64,000 bases of DNA from JBJFCE01 sp964437825 (GCA_964437825.1 CAYTIH010000005.1:1-64000); one strand, 5' to 3'; shown: positions 26,464 to 35,920, counted from the stretch's first letter. The notes: generated by a model from the letters alone, not told the origin. Program-made: numbers and translations.

Positions 26464-28932
26464 ATGATTAGCATAAACAATCGAAAGCTATGTGAAAATT
26501 GCTTTGCCAAAATCGATCGGGAGCCATGTCCTTATTGTGGTTTTAACAGAGCTTCCTATGTGAATGATCCTGCGACGCTGGCAGTCGGCAGTATCCTCGA
26601 GCGGCGTTATGTGATTGGCAAAATGCTCGGAAAAGGAGGTTTTGGGATTACCTACCTTGCATATGATATGAAGCTGGAGCGAAAGGTGGCGATTAAAGAA
26701 TACTATCCCTATGGTCTTGCCGTGCGGAATATCGGAAGCACTTTCGTATCCGTTTCCAATGCCGAATCTGCGGCTACCTTTCAGAGCGGGGCGGATAAAT
26801 TTTTTAATGAGGCCAGACTTGTTGCCAAATTTATCGGAAATCCCAATATTGTAAGCATATATGATTTTTTCTATGAGAACAATACGGTCTATTTTACCAT
26901 GGAGTTTTTGAAGGGAAAGACTCTGAAGGAATACATAAAGGAGCACGGGATTTTATCATCCGGGCAGGCAGTTTGTATTGCGAATGATATATCAAGTGCA
27001 CTGACTGCGGCCCATAATATGAAGGTTCTGCACAGGGATATTTCTCCTGACAACATCATGATCTGTGATGACGGAAGCAATAAGCTGCTTGACTTTGGGG
27101 CAGCACGGCAGGTATTGACGGAAGGGTCCCAGAGCCTGTCGGTTATTTTAAAGCAGGGCTTCGCGCCCCTTGAGCAGTACCAGAAAAAGGGGAAACAGGG
27201 ACCATGGACGGACATCTATGCCCTTGGTGCGACCATCTATTATGCTCTTACCATGGAGTTTTTGGATGATCCCATGAGCAGACTGGAGAATGACGGTGAA
27301 TACAGTTCCAATAAGCATGGAATCGCTCCGGAACTGTGGGCGATGATTCAAAAGGCTACAATGCTCAAGGTATCGGACAGATATCAGAATATTCATGAGC
27401 TAAAAGATGACTTAGGCAGACTTTCTATTAAGCCCGAACCGATCGTGCTTGCGAGGGCATCGGCTGACAGTGTTTCTTCTTCCATGGAAGAATCCATGGA
27501 AGAATCCATGGAAGAATCCATGGAGTACTCAATGAAAAGGGTGAGTTCAACTTCTAAAGAGCATCAGGAAACAGCAGCGTCGATTGGAGTTACTATGCCC
27601 CTGCCTATGCAGATCGGGGCGTCGCAGAGCCAAATGCCCTTGTCTGCGCGGGGAGCTGCATCACAAAGAACCATGGCCCTGTCTATGCCGGGAGGCTCAT
27701 CACAAAGCGGAGGAAATACGCCGCAGAAGGAACAGTCTAAAAATAGAATCAAAAAACAGTGGGTGTTCATCATTGCTGCATCGGCAATTGCCCTTTTGGC
27801 AATCATTGTTGTCTGCGTCAAGCTGTTTAGGAGCGGCGATTCGGATTCAACGCAGGAGTCAATACAATCGCAACAGGAAGCGGAACCGACCGAAAGCTTT
27901 GACTCTCCGGAGAATTCGGCAAACCAGGCAGAAACCGGATATGTGAATTATATCAACGAAACGGTTTGCTTTTCTGTGGAGTATCCGGAAGGCTATACGG
28001 TGACGGAGACATATGCCAATGGTGTTCAGATTACAAACGGTGATGTTTGGGTGGCCGTTGAATATGCTTTTCAAACAGTCGATGGCAGCGTTATATATTC
28101 CGCGGAGGATTTTGCACTGCAGGTGAGAGCGGATGTCAATGTCCTGACAGACTGGCTGGGCGGCGAAGACATACAGCTGATGAATGCTTCCGCGCGTACT
28201 GTGGTAGGCAGGAGCTGTTACGAATATGATTTTGAATTGCAGCGCAGGGATCATCCGTATAGCGGTAAGCTTTTTATTTTTGACAGTGACGGTGACTTTG
28301 GATGTTATTCTTATTTTCAGCTTTATAATAAAGATGCAGAGAATGCGGCTCTTTATCAAGAGCAGCTTGAGGCGATGCTGAACAGCTTCCGGGTGACGGG
28401 CTCTTATCAGGAGGAAGGCTATACCTTATATACTTATGATGAATACGCGCTGCAGTTTGTTGTAAGAGATGAAGCAATGGCTGAAACACAAGTTAGCAGC
28501 GGCACTGTATTTATCTATCCGGCCGAGCATGTATTTACGGAGGCATCTATCACAATGCGGCCCACTGCTTATACAGTGGAAGACGGTGATGAAATGGATG
28601 ATGTGCTATCGGTAAGCGCTGAATATTATTTTGATTATTATGATCAGACACGGTATGATTCCCAAAAGACCACGTTGCGGCTTGGCAGATATTCCTATAC
28701 GGGCTTTGATGTAGAATACTATAATAGGAATAAGAAATTTTATGGCACGTTATTTGTGCTTGAACATGATGGGGTATATTGGAAGATTGAACTTGAGAGC
28801 ACGGATGAATATTATGATACTGCGATCAATGCCTTTGGGGATGTTCTGACATCCTTAAGGTTCATGGATGATACAGCATCGGAACTGAGCTCCAGACCGG
28901 TAGAAGACGTTCTGGAGTCGAAAATGCCGTAG
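26464..28932 (+). CDS. membrane Ser/Thr protein kinase with zinc ribbon and exported C-terminal domain
   Basis: An 822-residue kinase. Residues 9-26 form a zinc ribbon (CENC, then CPYCGF). The kinase domain (about 40-310) has LGKGGFGITYLAYD, Lys in VAIKEYYPYG, HRDISPDNIMI and LLDFGAARQ, all catalytic residues kept. A juxtamembrane low-complexity stretch includes SMEESMEESMEE repeats and Met/Ser/Gln-rich sequence, followed by one membrane helix (WVFIIAASAIALLAIIVVCV, about 437-456). About 360 residues then lie outside; they contain two similar beta-rich halves (CFSVEYPEGYTVTE and LQFVVRDEAMAET begin comparable blocks). The outer part may sense an envelope signal and the kinase may phosphorylate the exporter. 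Last gene of the operon. Confidence 0.9.
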   Translation: MISINNRKLCENCFAKIDREPCPYCGFNRASYVNDPATLAVGSILERRYVIGKMLGKGGFGITYLAYDMKLERKVAIKEYYPYGLAVRNIGSTFVSVSNAESAATFQSGADKFFNEARLVAKFIGNPNIVSIYDFFYENNTVYFTMEFLKGKTLKEYIKEHGILSSGQAVCIANDISSALTAAHNMKVLHRDISPDNIMICDDGSNKLLDFGAARQVLTEGSQSLSVILKQGFAPLEQYQKKGKQGPWTDIYALGATIYYALTMEFLDDPMSRLENDGEYSSNKHGIAPELWAMIQKATMLKVSDRYQNIHELKDDLGRLSIKPEPIVLARASADSVSSSMEESMEESMEESMEYSMKRVSSTSKEHQETAASIGVTMPLPMQIGASQSQMPLSARGAASQRTMALSMPGGSSQSGGNTPQKEQSKNRIKKQWVFIIAASAIALLAIIVVCVKLFRSGDSDSTQESIQSQQEAEPTESFDSPENSANQAETGYVNYINETVCFSVEYPEGYTVTETYANGVQITNGDVWVAVEYAFQTVDGSVIYSAEDFALQVRADVNVLTDWLGGEDIQLMNASARTVVGRSCYEYDFELQRRDHPYSGKLFIFDSDGDFGCYSYFQLYNKDAENAALYQEQLEAMLNSFRVTGSYQEEGYTLYTYDEYALQFVVRDEAMAETQVSSGTVFIYPAEHVFTEASITMRPTAYTVEDGDEMDDVLSVSAEYYFDYYDQTRYDSQKTTLRLGRYSYTGFDVEYYNRNKKFYGTLFVLEHDGVYWKIELESTDEYYDTAINAFGDVLTSLRFMDDTASELSSRPVEDVLESKMP
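27481..27528 (+). repeat. in-frame 12-base tandem repeat in the kinase gene
   Basis: Four head-to-tail copies of a 12-base unit (TCCATGGAAGAA, last copy ending GAGTAC) encode SMEE repeats in the juxtamembrane region of the kinase. Because the unit is a multiple of three, copy-number change would lengthen or shorten the linker without breaking the frame. Confidence 0.85.
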
Positions 28933-28978
28933 TACATCGGCGCTTTTGTAAGTATAGGCGGGCAGACATAAGCTATGA

Positions 28979-29047
28979 GGCGTAGGGACTGAAATGATCT
29001 CTCTAAGCAGAGAAAGGAGAGATCAAAAATCAGTTCCTGCGCCTTTT
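28979..29047 (+). terminator. strong terminator after the nine-gene operon
   Basis: A long nested hairpin: outer GGCGTAGGGACTGA with TCAGTTCCTGCGCC (one mismatch) and inner GATCTCTC with GAGAGATC, followed by TTTTGTGTTT. It lies about 47 bases after the kinase stop and marks the end of the operon that starts at 14886. Confidence 0.8.
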
Positions 29048-29072
29048 GTGTTTAAAAAATCCGGATCATGAA

Positions 29073-29110
29073 TCAAGGTACCTTGACAAATGCACGCTGC
29101 AGTGTAAAAA
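29073..29110 (+). promoter_or_regulatory. promoter with overlapping palindromic operator
   Basis: TCAAGGTACCTTGA (29073-29086) is a perfect 14-base palindrome that overlaps the -35 box TTGACA (29083-29088); TAAAAA at 29105-29110 is a fair -10 box, 16 bases away. The palindrome fits a MarR-type operator, matching the MarR part of the gene that follows. Confidence 0.6.
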
Positions 29111-29154
29111 TAGAAAGTTACCTAATATTTTAATGTTCCGGAATGGAGATGGAT

Positions 29155-30732
29155 ATGACTGAGAATAACGGTTTGAAAGAATTTTGCAGTGCCGCACAGG
29201 ATGAAAACATGGATATGAATCAGAAACTGATTATGAATCTGCGCGACTTAGGCCATGTCATACGCTTCCTTTATGAGGGAAGGGGAAGTCAGAAGCAAAT
29301 CCTGATCATCCTGCTGAAAACGGGAGGTATGACGCAGCGCGAATTAACGGAAAGAATGGGGATGACCAATGATATAGAAAATATTTCAACAACGGTTTCA
29401 CAGTCGCTGCCCTCCCTTTTTTCCGGGGTACTTACGATAATCGGAACGGCCCTGATTATGTTTTGGTACTGCTGGCAGCTGGCGCTTTTAAGCTGTGCAA
29501 CGGTTATATTAACGGTGATTGCAACAAAAGTATTATCAGGAAGAGTACGAAAATTCTCACGCCGCCGCCAGCATCTGTTAGGAGTGCTGAACGGTACGGT
29601 TGAAGAAATGATTTCCGGCTATCGTACGGTTGTGGCATATAATCATCAGGATATTACAACGGAGGAATTTTGTGAAACATCGGATTCCCTGACGAAGGCA
29701 GGAATCCGGACGGATGCTTTCAGCGGCGTTCTGGGACCTATTATGAATTGTATCGGCAACATCGGCTTTGTGATTATTGCGGCCTTTGGAGGATATTTTG
29801 CAATTCACGGACTGATATCCGTGGGTGTGATTTCTGCATTTATTGTATATGCAAAGCAGTTCAGCCGTCCGATCAATGAAATAGCGCAGGTATATGGTCA
29901 GCTTCAGACTGCAATTGCAGGAGCGGAAAGAGTATTTTGTATTATCGATGAGGCCGGTGAAGAAAAATCGGGAGAAGCGCTTAACGAAGCTCCGTTCATG
30001 GCGGTAACCTTTCAGGATGTGAAATTCTCTTATGAGAAGGGCTATCCCGTGATTCATGATTTTTCATTAACAATACCGTCCGGTAAGAAGGTTGCGCTGG
30101 TAGGAGCCACGGGCAGCGGCAAAACAACGATTGTGAATCTGCTGATGCGCTTTTATGATCTTGACAGCGGCGATATCTTCATTAACAATCAGAATATCAG
30201 GGATGTTTCCAGAGACAGCCTGAGAAAGAACGTAGCAATCGTATTACAGGATACGGTTTTGTTTTCCGATACTGTCAGGAGCAACCTGACATATGGGAAT
30301 GAAAACGCCACGCAGAAGCAATTGGACGAAGCTGTGGAAATGAGCAGATGTAAGGAAATGATCCGGATGCTGCCGCAGGGCTTTGACACGGTATTGACAG
30401 GCTCGGGTGCGAACATCAGTCAGGGTCAGCGCCAGCTCCTTGCAATTGCGAGAGCCTTCGTTGCCGACCCCAAGATACTTATTTTGGATGAAGCGACCTC
30501 CAATGTGGATACCAGAACCGAAAAAGCAATTCAGGATGCGATGCAGTTTGTTATGAAAAACCGGACCAGTATCATTATTGCACACCGTTTATCCACGATC
30601 AGGGACGCCGATATGATCGTAGTCATTGATCAAGGGCAAATTGTAGAGAGCGGCAGCCACGAAAGCCTGCTTGCGCAAAAGGGCAAGTACTATGAGCTGT
30701 ATATGACACAGTATGCCGGTTTTGCCACCTGA
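29155..30732 (+). CDS. chimera: MarR-regulator N-terminus fused to a truncated ABC multidrug exporter
   Basis: A 525-residue in-frame fusion. Residues 1-68 match the start of a MarR regulator of ABC-exporter operons (NLRDLGHVIRFLYEGRGSQK, then TGGMTQRELTERMGM) but stop inside the HTH. From there the sequence is the second half of an ABC exporter: TNDIENISTTVSQSLPSLFS begins at about helix 3, later helices, then the ATPase with GATGSGKTT, ISQGQRQLLAIARAF and LILDEATSNVDT. The first helices are missing, so transport is doubtful. In related genomes the order is usually MarR gene, exporter 1, exporter 2; a deletion joining the first to the last explains the structure. The ribosome site GGAG decides ATG 29155. 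Probably a decayed, still transcribed locus. Confidence 0.8.
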   Translation: MTENNGLKEFCSAAQDENMDMNQKLIMNLRDLGHVIRFLYEGRGSQKQILIILLKTGGMTQRELTERMGMTNDIENISTTVSQSLPSLFSGVLTIIGTALIMFWYCWQLALLSCATVILTVIATKVLSGRVRKFSRRRQHLLGVLNGTVEEMISGYRTVVAYNHQDITTEEFCETSDSLTKAGIRTDAFSGVLGPIMNCIGNIGFVIIAAFGGYFAIHGLISVGVISAFIVYAKQFSRPINEIAQVYGQLQTAIAGAERVFCIIDEAGEEKSGEALNEAPFMAVTFQDVKFSYEKGYPVIHDFSLTIPSGKKVALVGATGSGKTTIVNLLMRFYDLDSGDIFINNQNIRDVSRDSLRKNVAIVLQDTVLFSDTVRSNLTYGNENATQKQLDEAVEMSRCKEMIRMLPQGFDTVLTGSGANISQGQRQLLAIARAFVADPKILILDEATSNVDTRTEKAIQDAMQFVMKNRTSIIIAHRLSTIRDADMIVVIDQGQIVESGSHESLLAQKGKYYELYMTQYAGFAT

Positions 30733-30833
30733 TCGGAATCGAAGATTCCGTTGACACAGAAGGATATCTGATAATATAGTATCTTATAGAGATTCAAGGA
30801 TCGGAAAGAATGCTCAGAAGGAGACGGGAGATT

Positions 30834-31971
30834 ATGCAGATATTCATATCACATTCCTCCAAAGACGCCGATGCCGCAGGAAAGGTATGCGAACTTTTGG
30901 AGAAAAACGGAACGAAGTGCTTTATAGCGCCCAGAGATATTCGTTCCGGAAAAGAGTATGCGGAAGAAATCGTGAACGGAATTGATCAGTCGGCAGCAGT
31001 GGTTTTACTGATGTCACAGAACGCGAATCATTCTCCGCATGTTTTGCGCGAGGTGGAGAGAGCGGTCAGCAAGTCCATACCGATTCTGGTCTATAAGCTT
31101 GAGGAGGTGGCGCTGTCCAAGTCCATGGAATCTTTTCTGATGACGCATCAGTGGGTAAATGCCAAGTCCGAGGGAGATTACTCGGATATTTTGGCATTTG
31201 CGGAAAATCTGGAGAAGAACGGACAGCCGGAGCGTGAGAAGCTTACGGCAGCGCCGGAAAAAGAAACGGGCAGGAAGAAAAAAGGTAAGATGCTGGCGGC
31301 AGCAGCGGTGATTTTGCTGGCAGCAGGTTTCCGTAGAACTGGGAGATACCGTTGTTTTCGGCAGCTACAATGGGGAGGAGATCAGTTGGAGAGTGCTGAA
31401 GCTGTCCGATGACGGAACTCAGGCAGTGTTAGTTTCGGCGGATATCCTTACCATGAAGGCCTATGATGCGGCCGAGAGCGGAAAATATAATTGGGACGGG
31501 GAAACGGACTATTGGTCGCGTGACACCGAAGCGGATACGGATATGGAGCTGCAGATAAGGGTGCGCGGCAACAGTGACTGGAGCTTATCCAATCTCAGGA
31601 CATGGCTCAACAGCACGGATGAGGTAGTGGCATATGCGGATCAGCCGCCGGCGTCAACCGCAATGGCGGAGTTAAAAAACGGTTATCAAAACGAAGCGGG
31701 CATCAGTAAGCTTGCAGTTCCTACACAGGCAGCCATAGATCAGGACAGCAGTGAATGGTACTGGGTGGACTATACGACATACGGCATCAAAGAATATTGT
31801 TGGTGGCTGCGTGAGCCCGTGGAGGGTACCTCCAGTAAATGCTATCTGGTAGGCAACGGCTATACGCAGGAGCTTATGCGCGTGGAAAATGCAGGGCTGG
31901 AGGGCTATGGTGTACGTCCGGCGCTGACGGTGGATTTAAAAACGGTTGTTTTTCGAAATCAGGAAGAGTAA
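30834..31971 (+). pseudogene. TIR-domain membrane protein with DUF6273 domain, broken by a frameshift
   Basis: The first part (from ATG 30834, GGGAG upstream) encodes a TIR domain (IFISHSSKDADAAGKVCELL, FIAPRDIRSGKEY, SPHVLREVERAVS with the catalytic-type Glu), a basic linker and a short hydrophobic stretch (MLAAAAVILLAAG). At about 31325-31330 the frame changes: in the +1 frame, VSVELGDTVVFGSYNGEEIS starts a DUF6273-type domain that continues to 31971 (ISWRVL, LRTWLNS, YCWWLREP, GVRPALTV). The original frame runs out at 31412 after about 25 unrelated residues. The membrane helix looks too short, so a small deletion rather than a single-base slip is likely. Intact relatives are common in gut Firmicutes; function not established. 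If frameshifting were programmed, a full protein could still be made. Confidence 0.82.
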
Positions 31972-31998
31972 GGATTGGCAGGCAAAGGAGAAGCAAGG

Positions 31999-33012
31999 AT
32001 GAGATGTGCAATTTACGGCGCAGGGTCGCTTGGAACGGTCCTCGGCGCATATATGACCCGAAACGGAGCGGAGGTTGAGCTGATCAACCGTAATAAAGCC
32101 CATGTTGCGGTTTTAAAGGAGAAGGGCGCTCATATTACCGGAACTGTGGAGTTTACGACGCCGGTCAATGCGATCACTCCGGAAGAAATGGAAGGAACAT
32201 ACGATGTATTTTTCCTGATGACCAAGCAGCTGTTTAATCAGGACGTAGTCACCTTCCTGAAGCCTTTTTTGGCGCAGGACGGAGTGATCGTTACCTTTCA
32301 GAACGGTATCCCGGAACCGGGAATTGCCGAAATTGTAGGAAAAAATCATACCATGGGCTGTGTTGTAGAATGGGGTGCAACTCTTTCAGCGCCGGGCGAG
32401 TGTGTATTAACCAGTGAACCTGACAGCCTGTCATTTCATATGGGAAAGATGGAAGGCATTTCCGAAAAACAGGTAACCGCCGTAAAGGAACTGCTTGAAA
32501 AAATGTGTCCGGTCCATATGGAGGATAATCTTTTGGGCGCGCGCTGGTCCAAGCTTTTGATTAACGCTACCTTTTCGGGGCTTGGAACGGTTATGGGCGG
32601 AACGTTTGGAGATGTGTTTGCAGCGAAGGACGGCAGAAAGATCGCAGTACGCTGCATGAAGGAATGTATTGATGTCGGACATGCCGCAGGAGAGACCTTC
32701 GCACCGGTTCAGGGAAAGGATATTACGAAGCTCTTTTATTATAAAAACGGTTTCAAACGGGCCCTTGCAATGAGGATCATGCCGATTGCGATGAAAAAAC
32801 ACAGCGCCATTGAGCCGTCCATGCTGCAGGATCTTCGACATGGAAAGCCATGTGAAATTGACGCGATCAACGGAGTGGTTTGTGAATGGGGAAGAAAATG
32901 CGGCGTACCGACGCCGGTGAATGACCTGATTGTGGAAGTGGTAAAGAAGGAGCAGTCCGGAGAACTAAAGCTTGAAAAGAAGAATCTGGAGCTGTTTCAG
33001 GATTTGATGTAA
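31999..33012 (+). CDS. ketopantoate reductase family protein (2-dehydropantoate 2-reductase)
   Basis: A 337-residue NADPH-dependent reductase. The N-terminal Rossmann fold has CAIYGAGSLGTVLGAY, then VFFLMTKQLFNQD, VTFQNGIPEP and the ApbA/PanE C-terminal helical domain with the catalytic-type Lys in RWSKLLINATFS and a late Glu/Ser region (KKHSAIEPSMLQDLRHGKPC, EIDAINGVV). PanE makes pantoate for coenzyme A; many family members in clostridia have other or unknown alpha-keto acid substrates. AAAGGAG precedes ATG 31999. No pantothenate genes are near, so the exact substrate is open. Confidence 0.85.
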   Translation: MRCAIYGAGSLGTVLGAYMTRNGAEVELINRNKAHVAVLKEKGAHITGTVEFTTPVNAITPEEMEGTYDVFFLMTKQLFNQDVVTFLKPFLAQDGVIVTFQNGIPEPGIAEIVGKNHTMGCVVEWGATLSAPGECVLTSEPDSLSFHMGKMEGISEKQVTAVKELLEKMCPVHMEDNLLGARWSKLLINATFSGLGTVMGGTFGDVFAAKDGRKIAVRCMKECIDVGHAAGETFAPVQGKDITKLFYYKNGFKRALAMRIMPIAMKKHSAIEPSMLQDLRHGKPCEIDAINGVVCEWGRKCGVPTPVNDLIVEVVKKEQSGELKLEKKNLELFQDLM

Positions 33013-33057
33013 GTCGGATGGCATTTGTCAGAATCTGCTGTCTGGGAGGACACAGTT

Positions 33058-35862
33058 ATGAAAAAGAGAACGGGGACAGGAACGAATATCATAAAGTGCT
33101 TGTTCGGCATTATGGTTGCCGGAGTATTCCTGTATCTGATACTGGGAGAAATTCTGATGCCCGCAGAAGATACCGGAAGCAATTATCAATGTGAGGAGTT
33201 TTCTGCGGACTGGACCTGGGTGAAGCAGGACGGGACAAGGGTGCCGATCGAAATTCCGGGCAGGTGCGACGTAAAAAGAAATGAGGTTGTAACCATTGAG
33301 GCTGTCCTTCCGGAGGGAATAGAGAATCATAGTTATCTGTGTTTTCGATGCGTCAGACAGGATATAGAAATTTATGTGGACGGAGAACTTCGGCAGAAAT
33401 ATACCACGGAGGATATCAGACCGTTCGGAAAGACCAGCGCTGCGGCTTATGTGTTTCTTGCGCTGGAAGAAGCGGATAGCGGAAAGCTGATTACTGTGGT
33501 GACACGGACGGATTCCGCCTATACCGGCATATTTTATACCATATATTACGGGAATCAAATGGGGATCTGGAACTATTTCTTTAAGCAATACGGCGCTGAG
33601 ATCGTGATTGCGGTTGTCATGCTGATACTGGGGCTGATCAGTGTAGTAAGCAGCATCATTCTGCGTTTTTACTATCATAAAAAAATTGAACTGGAATATC
33701 TGGGGTGGGGAATTGTGCTTGCCGCAGTGTGGCTGATCGCAAATTCGACCTTCCGGCAGCTGATTTTTCCCAGTATTACGATTATCAATGATATTCCCTT
33801 TTATATGATCATGCTGCTGCCGCTTTCGTTTATGATTTATATGAACGGCATTCAGAAGGGGAGATATCACAGACCATATATTGTAGTGGAAGCGCTTGTT
33901 ATTTTGAATTTTGCGGTATGCACCCTTTTGCAGATCACAAATATCAGGGATTATGTCGATACCATTGTGCTGATGGCGGTGATCTGCCTGACTTCTATTA
34001 TGCTGATGGGCGTTACGATCATTTTAGACGTATGGAAGGGCTATATCAGGGAGTATCGCCTGGCAGCCGTGGGCGTCCTCGGGACTGCCCTGGCATCGAT
34101 TGCACAGCTGATTTTGTATTTCTGCAAAACGATTCCTTTTAACGGATATATGATTGCCGCGGGGCTGCTGTTTCTGCTGCTTACCGCCTCCATCAATGCG
34201 ATACAGGATATGGTACATATGGAAAAGGAAAAGCAGCAGGCAATTCTGGCAAGCGAGTCCAAGGCGAGGTTTCTTGCGAATATGTCGCATGAAATCCGCA
34301 CGCCGATTAATGCGGTACTCGGTATGGATGAAATGATTCTGAGGGAATCGATGCAGGAAAATATTACAGAATATGCTCAGGATATTCAGAGTGCGGGACG
34401 CAGCCTTCTTTCGTTAATTAACGATATTTTGGATTTTTCCAGAATTGATTCCGGCAAGCTCGAAATTGTCCCTGTGGAATATGAGCTTTCGTCTTTGATT
34501 AATGACTGCTACAATATGATCTTTCTGCGCGCGAAGGAAAAAAATCTGAAATTTGAGATTGAAAATGATCCCGCTGTTCCGGGCAGACTGTATGGTGATG
34601 AGGTTCGTATCCGTCAGATTATTATTAATCTTCTGACAAATGCGGTTAAATATACGCGGCAGGGCATGATCAAGCTATCCGTGCATGGAGAGTGGATTGA
34701 CGAAAAAAGGATCCTGCTTAAGATTGCTGTAGCAGATACGGGAATCGGCATCACCAAGGAAAATCAGGAGAAATTGTTTGCTTCATTTCAGCGGGTGGAG
34801 GAAGACAGAAACCGCAACATTGAGGGAACAGGTCTTGGTCTTGCCATTACAAAACAGCTTGTGGAACTGATGAACGGAAAGGTCTGGGTAGAAAGCGAAT
34901 ACGAAAGAGGATCGGTCTTTTATGTAGAGCTTCCGCAGGGGATCGTATCGGAAAAGCAGCTTGGGAATTTCTCGGTCAATTATATGAGCAGCTCAGACGA
35001 CGGTGCGTCCGTCTCCCAAAGCTTCCGCGCACCAAAAGGACGGATTCTGGTGGTGGACGATGTACCTATGAATTTAAAGGTTATGAAGGGACTTTTGAGG
35101 CATACGGGACTTCAGATTGATACGGCGCAGAGCGGAAAAGAGTGCATAGAGCTGATATGCAGGAAACGCTATCATATTATATTTCTGGATCATATGATGC
35201 CGGAAATGGATGGAATTGAAACACTTCATTATATGAAGAAGATCAATGACCAATTGAATCAGGATACGCCGGTAGTCATGTTAACGGCAAATGCAATTAT
35301 GGGCGCCAAGGAAGCTTATTTGGAGGAGGGCTTTTGTGATTACTTATCCAAGCCGATTCGGGAAAAGGAACTGGAAGAAATGATCCTGAAATATCTTCCT
35401 GCGGAGTTGGTCAAAAAGACAGCCAAGCGGTCGGAGGATGAGGAGAAAAATCTGCGGAGAGATCAGGAGAAAGGTCCGGAGAAAGCTCCGTGGAAGGTTC
35501 CGTTGAATAATTCGTTGGAAGGGTTGACGGCTCTGGATACTGCAGCGGGGCTTCGCGAGTGTGAGGGCGACAGGGAATATTATCTGGAAGTGCTTACCGC
35601 TTATCTGGAGAATGACCGTTCCAATGCCCTGAAGGTTTTATACGAAAGGCAGGACTGGACAAATTATCGTATTCAGGTAAATGCATTAAAATCCACATCG
35701 CGTTCCGTTGGTGCGCTTAAGCTGGCGGATCATGCAGAACAGCTTGAACATGCGGTCAAGGAAGGCAATATTGCCTATATTCATGAGCATCACGGGGCAG
35801 TGCTGCAGGAATATAGGCGGCTTGCAGCCTGCGTGAAAAACGAATGGGAAAACGGTCTGTAG
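33058..35862 (+). CDS. 7TM hybrid sensor histidine kinase/response regulator with Hpt-like tail
   Basis: A 934-residue hybrid kinase. One N-terminal helix (LFGIMVAGVFLYLILGEIL), an extracellular beta-rich domain (about 35-180), then about seven helices of 7TMR-DISM type (about 185-385). HisKA follows with FLANMSHEIRTPINAVLGM, an ATPase domain with N box NLLTNAVKYT and G box GTGLGLAITKQLVELM, a receiver (VVDDVPMNLKVMKGLL, acceptor Asp in IIFLDHMMPEMDG) and a C-terminal Hpt-like helical domain. In that last domain the expected phospho-His is Asn (VNALKSTS, codon 35680-35682), so a relay beyond the receiver seems lost. GGGAGG precedes ATG 33058. No dedicated regulator gene is adjacent; a MATE pump gene follows. 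Confidence 0.9.
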   Translation: MKKRTGTGTNIIKCLFGIMVAGVFLYLILGEILMPAEDTGSNYQCEEFSADWTWVKQDGTRVPIEIPGRCDVKRNEVVTIEAVLPEGIENHSYLCFRCVRQDIEIYVDGELRQKYTTEDIRPFGKTSAAAYVFLALEEADSGKLITVVTRTDSAYTGIFYTIYYGNQMGIWNYFFKQYGAEIVIAVVMLILGLISVVSSIILRFYYHKKIELEYLGWGIVLAAVWLIANSTFRQLIFPSITIINDIPFYMIMLLPLSFMIYMNGIQKGRYHRPYIVVEALVILNFAVCTLLQITNIRDYVDTIVLMAVICLTSIMLMGVTIILDVWKGYIREYRLAAVGVLGTALASIAQLILYFCKTIPFNGYMIAAGLLFLLLTASINAIQDMVHMEKEKQQAILASESKARFLANMSHEIRTPINAVLGMDEMILRESMQENITEYAQDIQSAGRSLLSLINDILDFSRIDSGKLEIVPVEYELSSLINDCYNMIFLRAKEKNLKFEIENDPAVPGRLYGDEVRIRQIIINLLTNAVKYTRQGMIKLSVHGEWIDEKRILLKIAVADTGIGITKENQEKLFASFQRVEEDRNRNIEGTGLGLAITKQLVELMNGKVWVESEYERGSVFYVELPQGIVSEKQLGNFSVNYMSSSDDGASVSQSFRAPKGRILVVDDVPMNLKVMKGLLRHTGLQIDTAQSGKECIELICRKRYHIIFLDHMMPEMDGIETLHYMKKINDQLNQDTPVVMLTANAIMGAKEAYLEEGFCDYLSKPIREKELEEMILKYLPAELVKKTAKRSEDEEKNLRRDQEKGPEKAPWKVPLNNSLEGLTALDTAAGLRECEGDREYYLEVLTAYLENDRSNALKVLYERQDWTNYRIQVNALKSTSRSVGALKLADHAEQLEHAVKEGNIAYIHEHHGAVLQEYRRLAACVKNEWENGL

Positions 35863-35920
35863 TATGTATGGCACAGGATGCGAAAAGAAATTTTGGTGAA
35901 ATAAAGGAATCGATATTGGA

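Noticed and set aside
8867..33012. Prophage or integrative element
   Set aside because: No integrase, relaxase, capsid, portal or att-like direct repeats at tRNA genes were seen; gene content is signalling and transport.
33028..33870. Reverse-strand open frame of 280 codons
   Set aside because: Opposite to the hybrid kinase gene, rich in His and Gln, no ribosome site.
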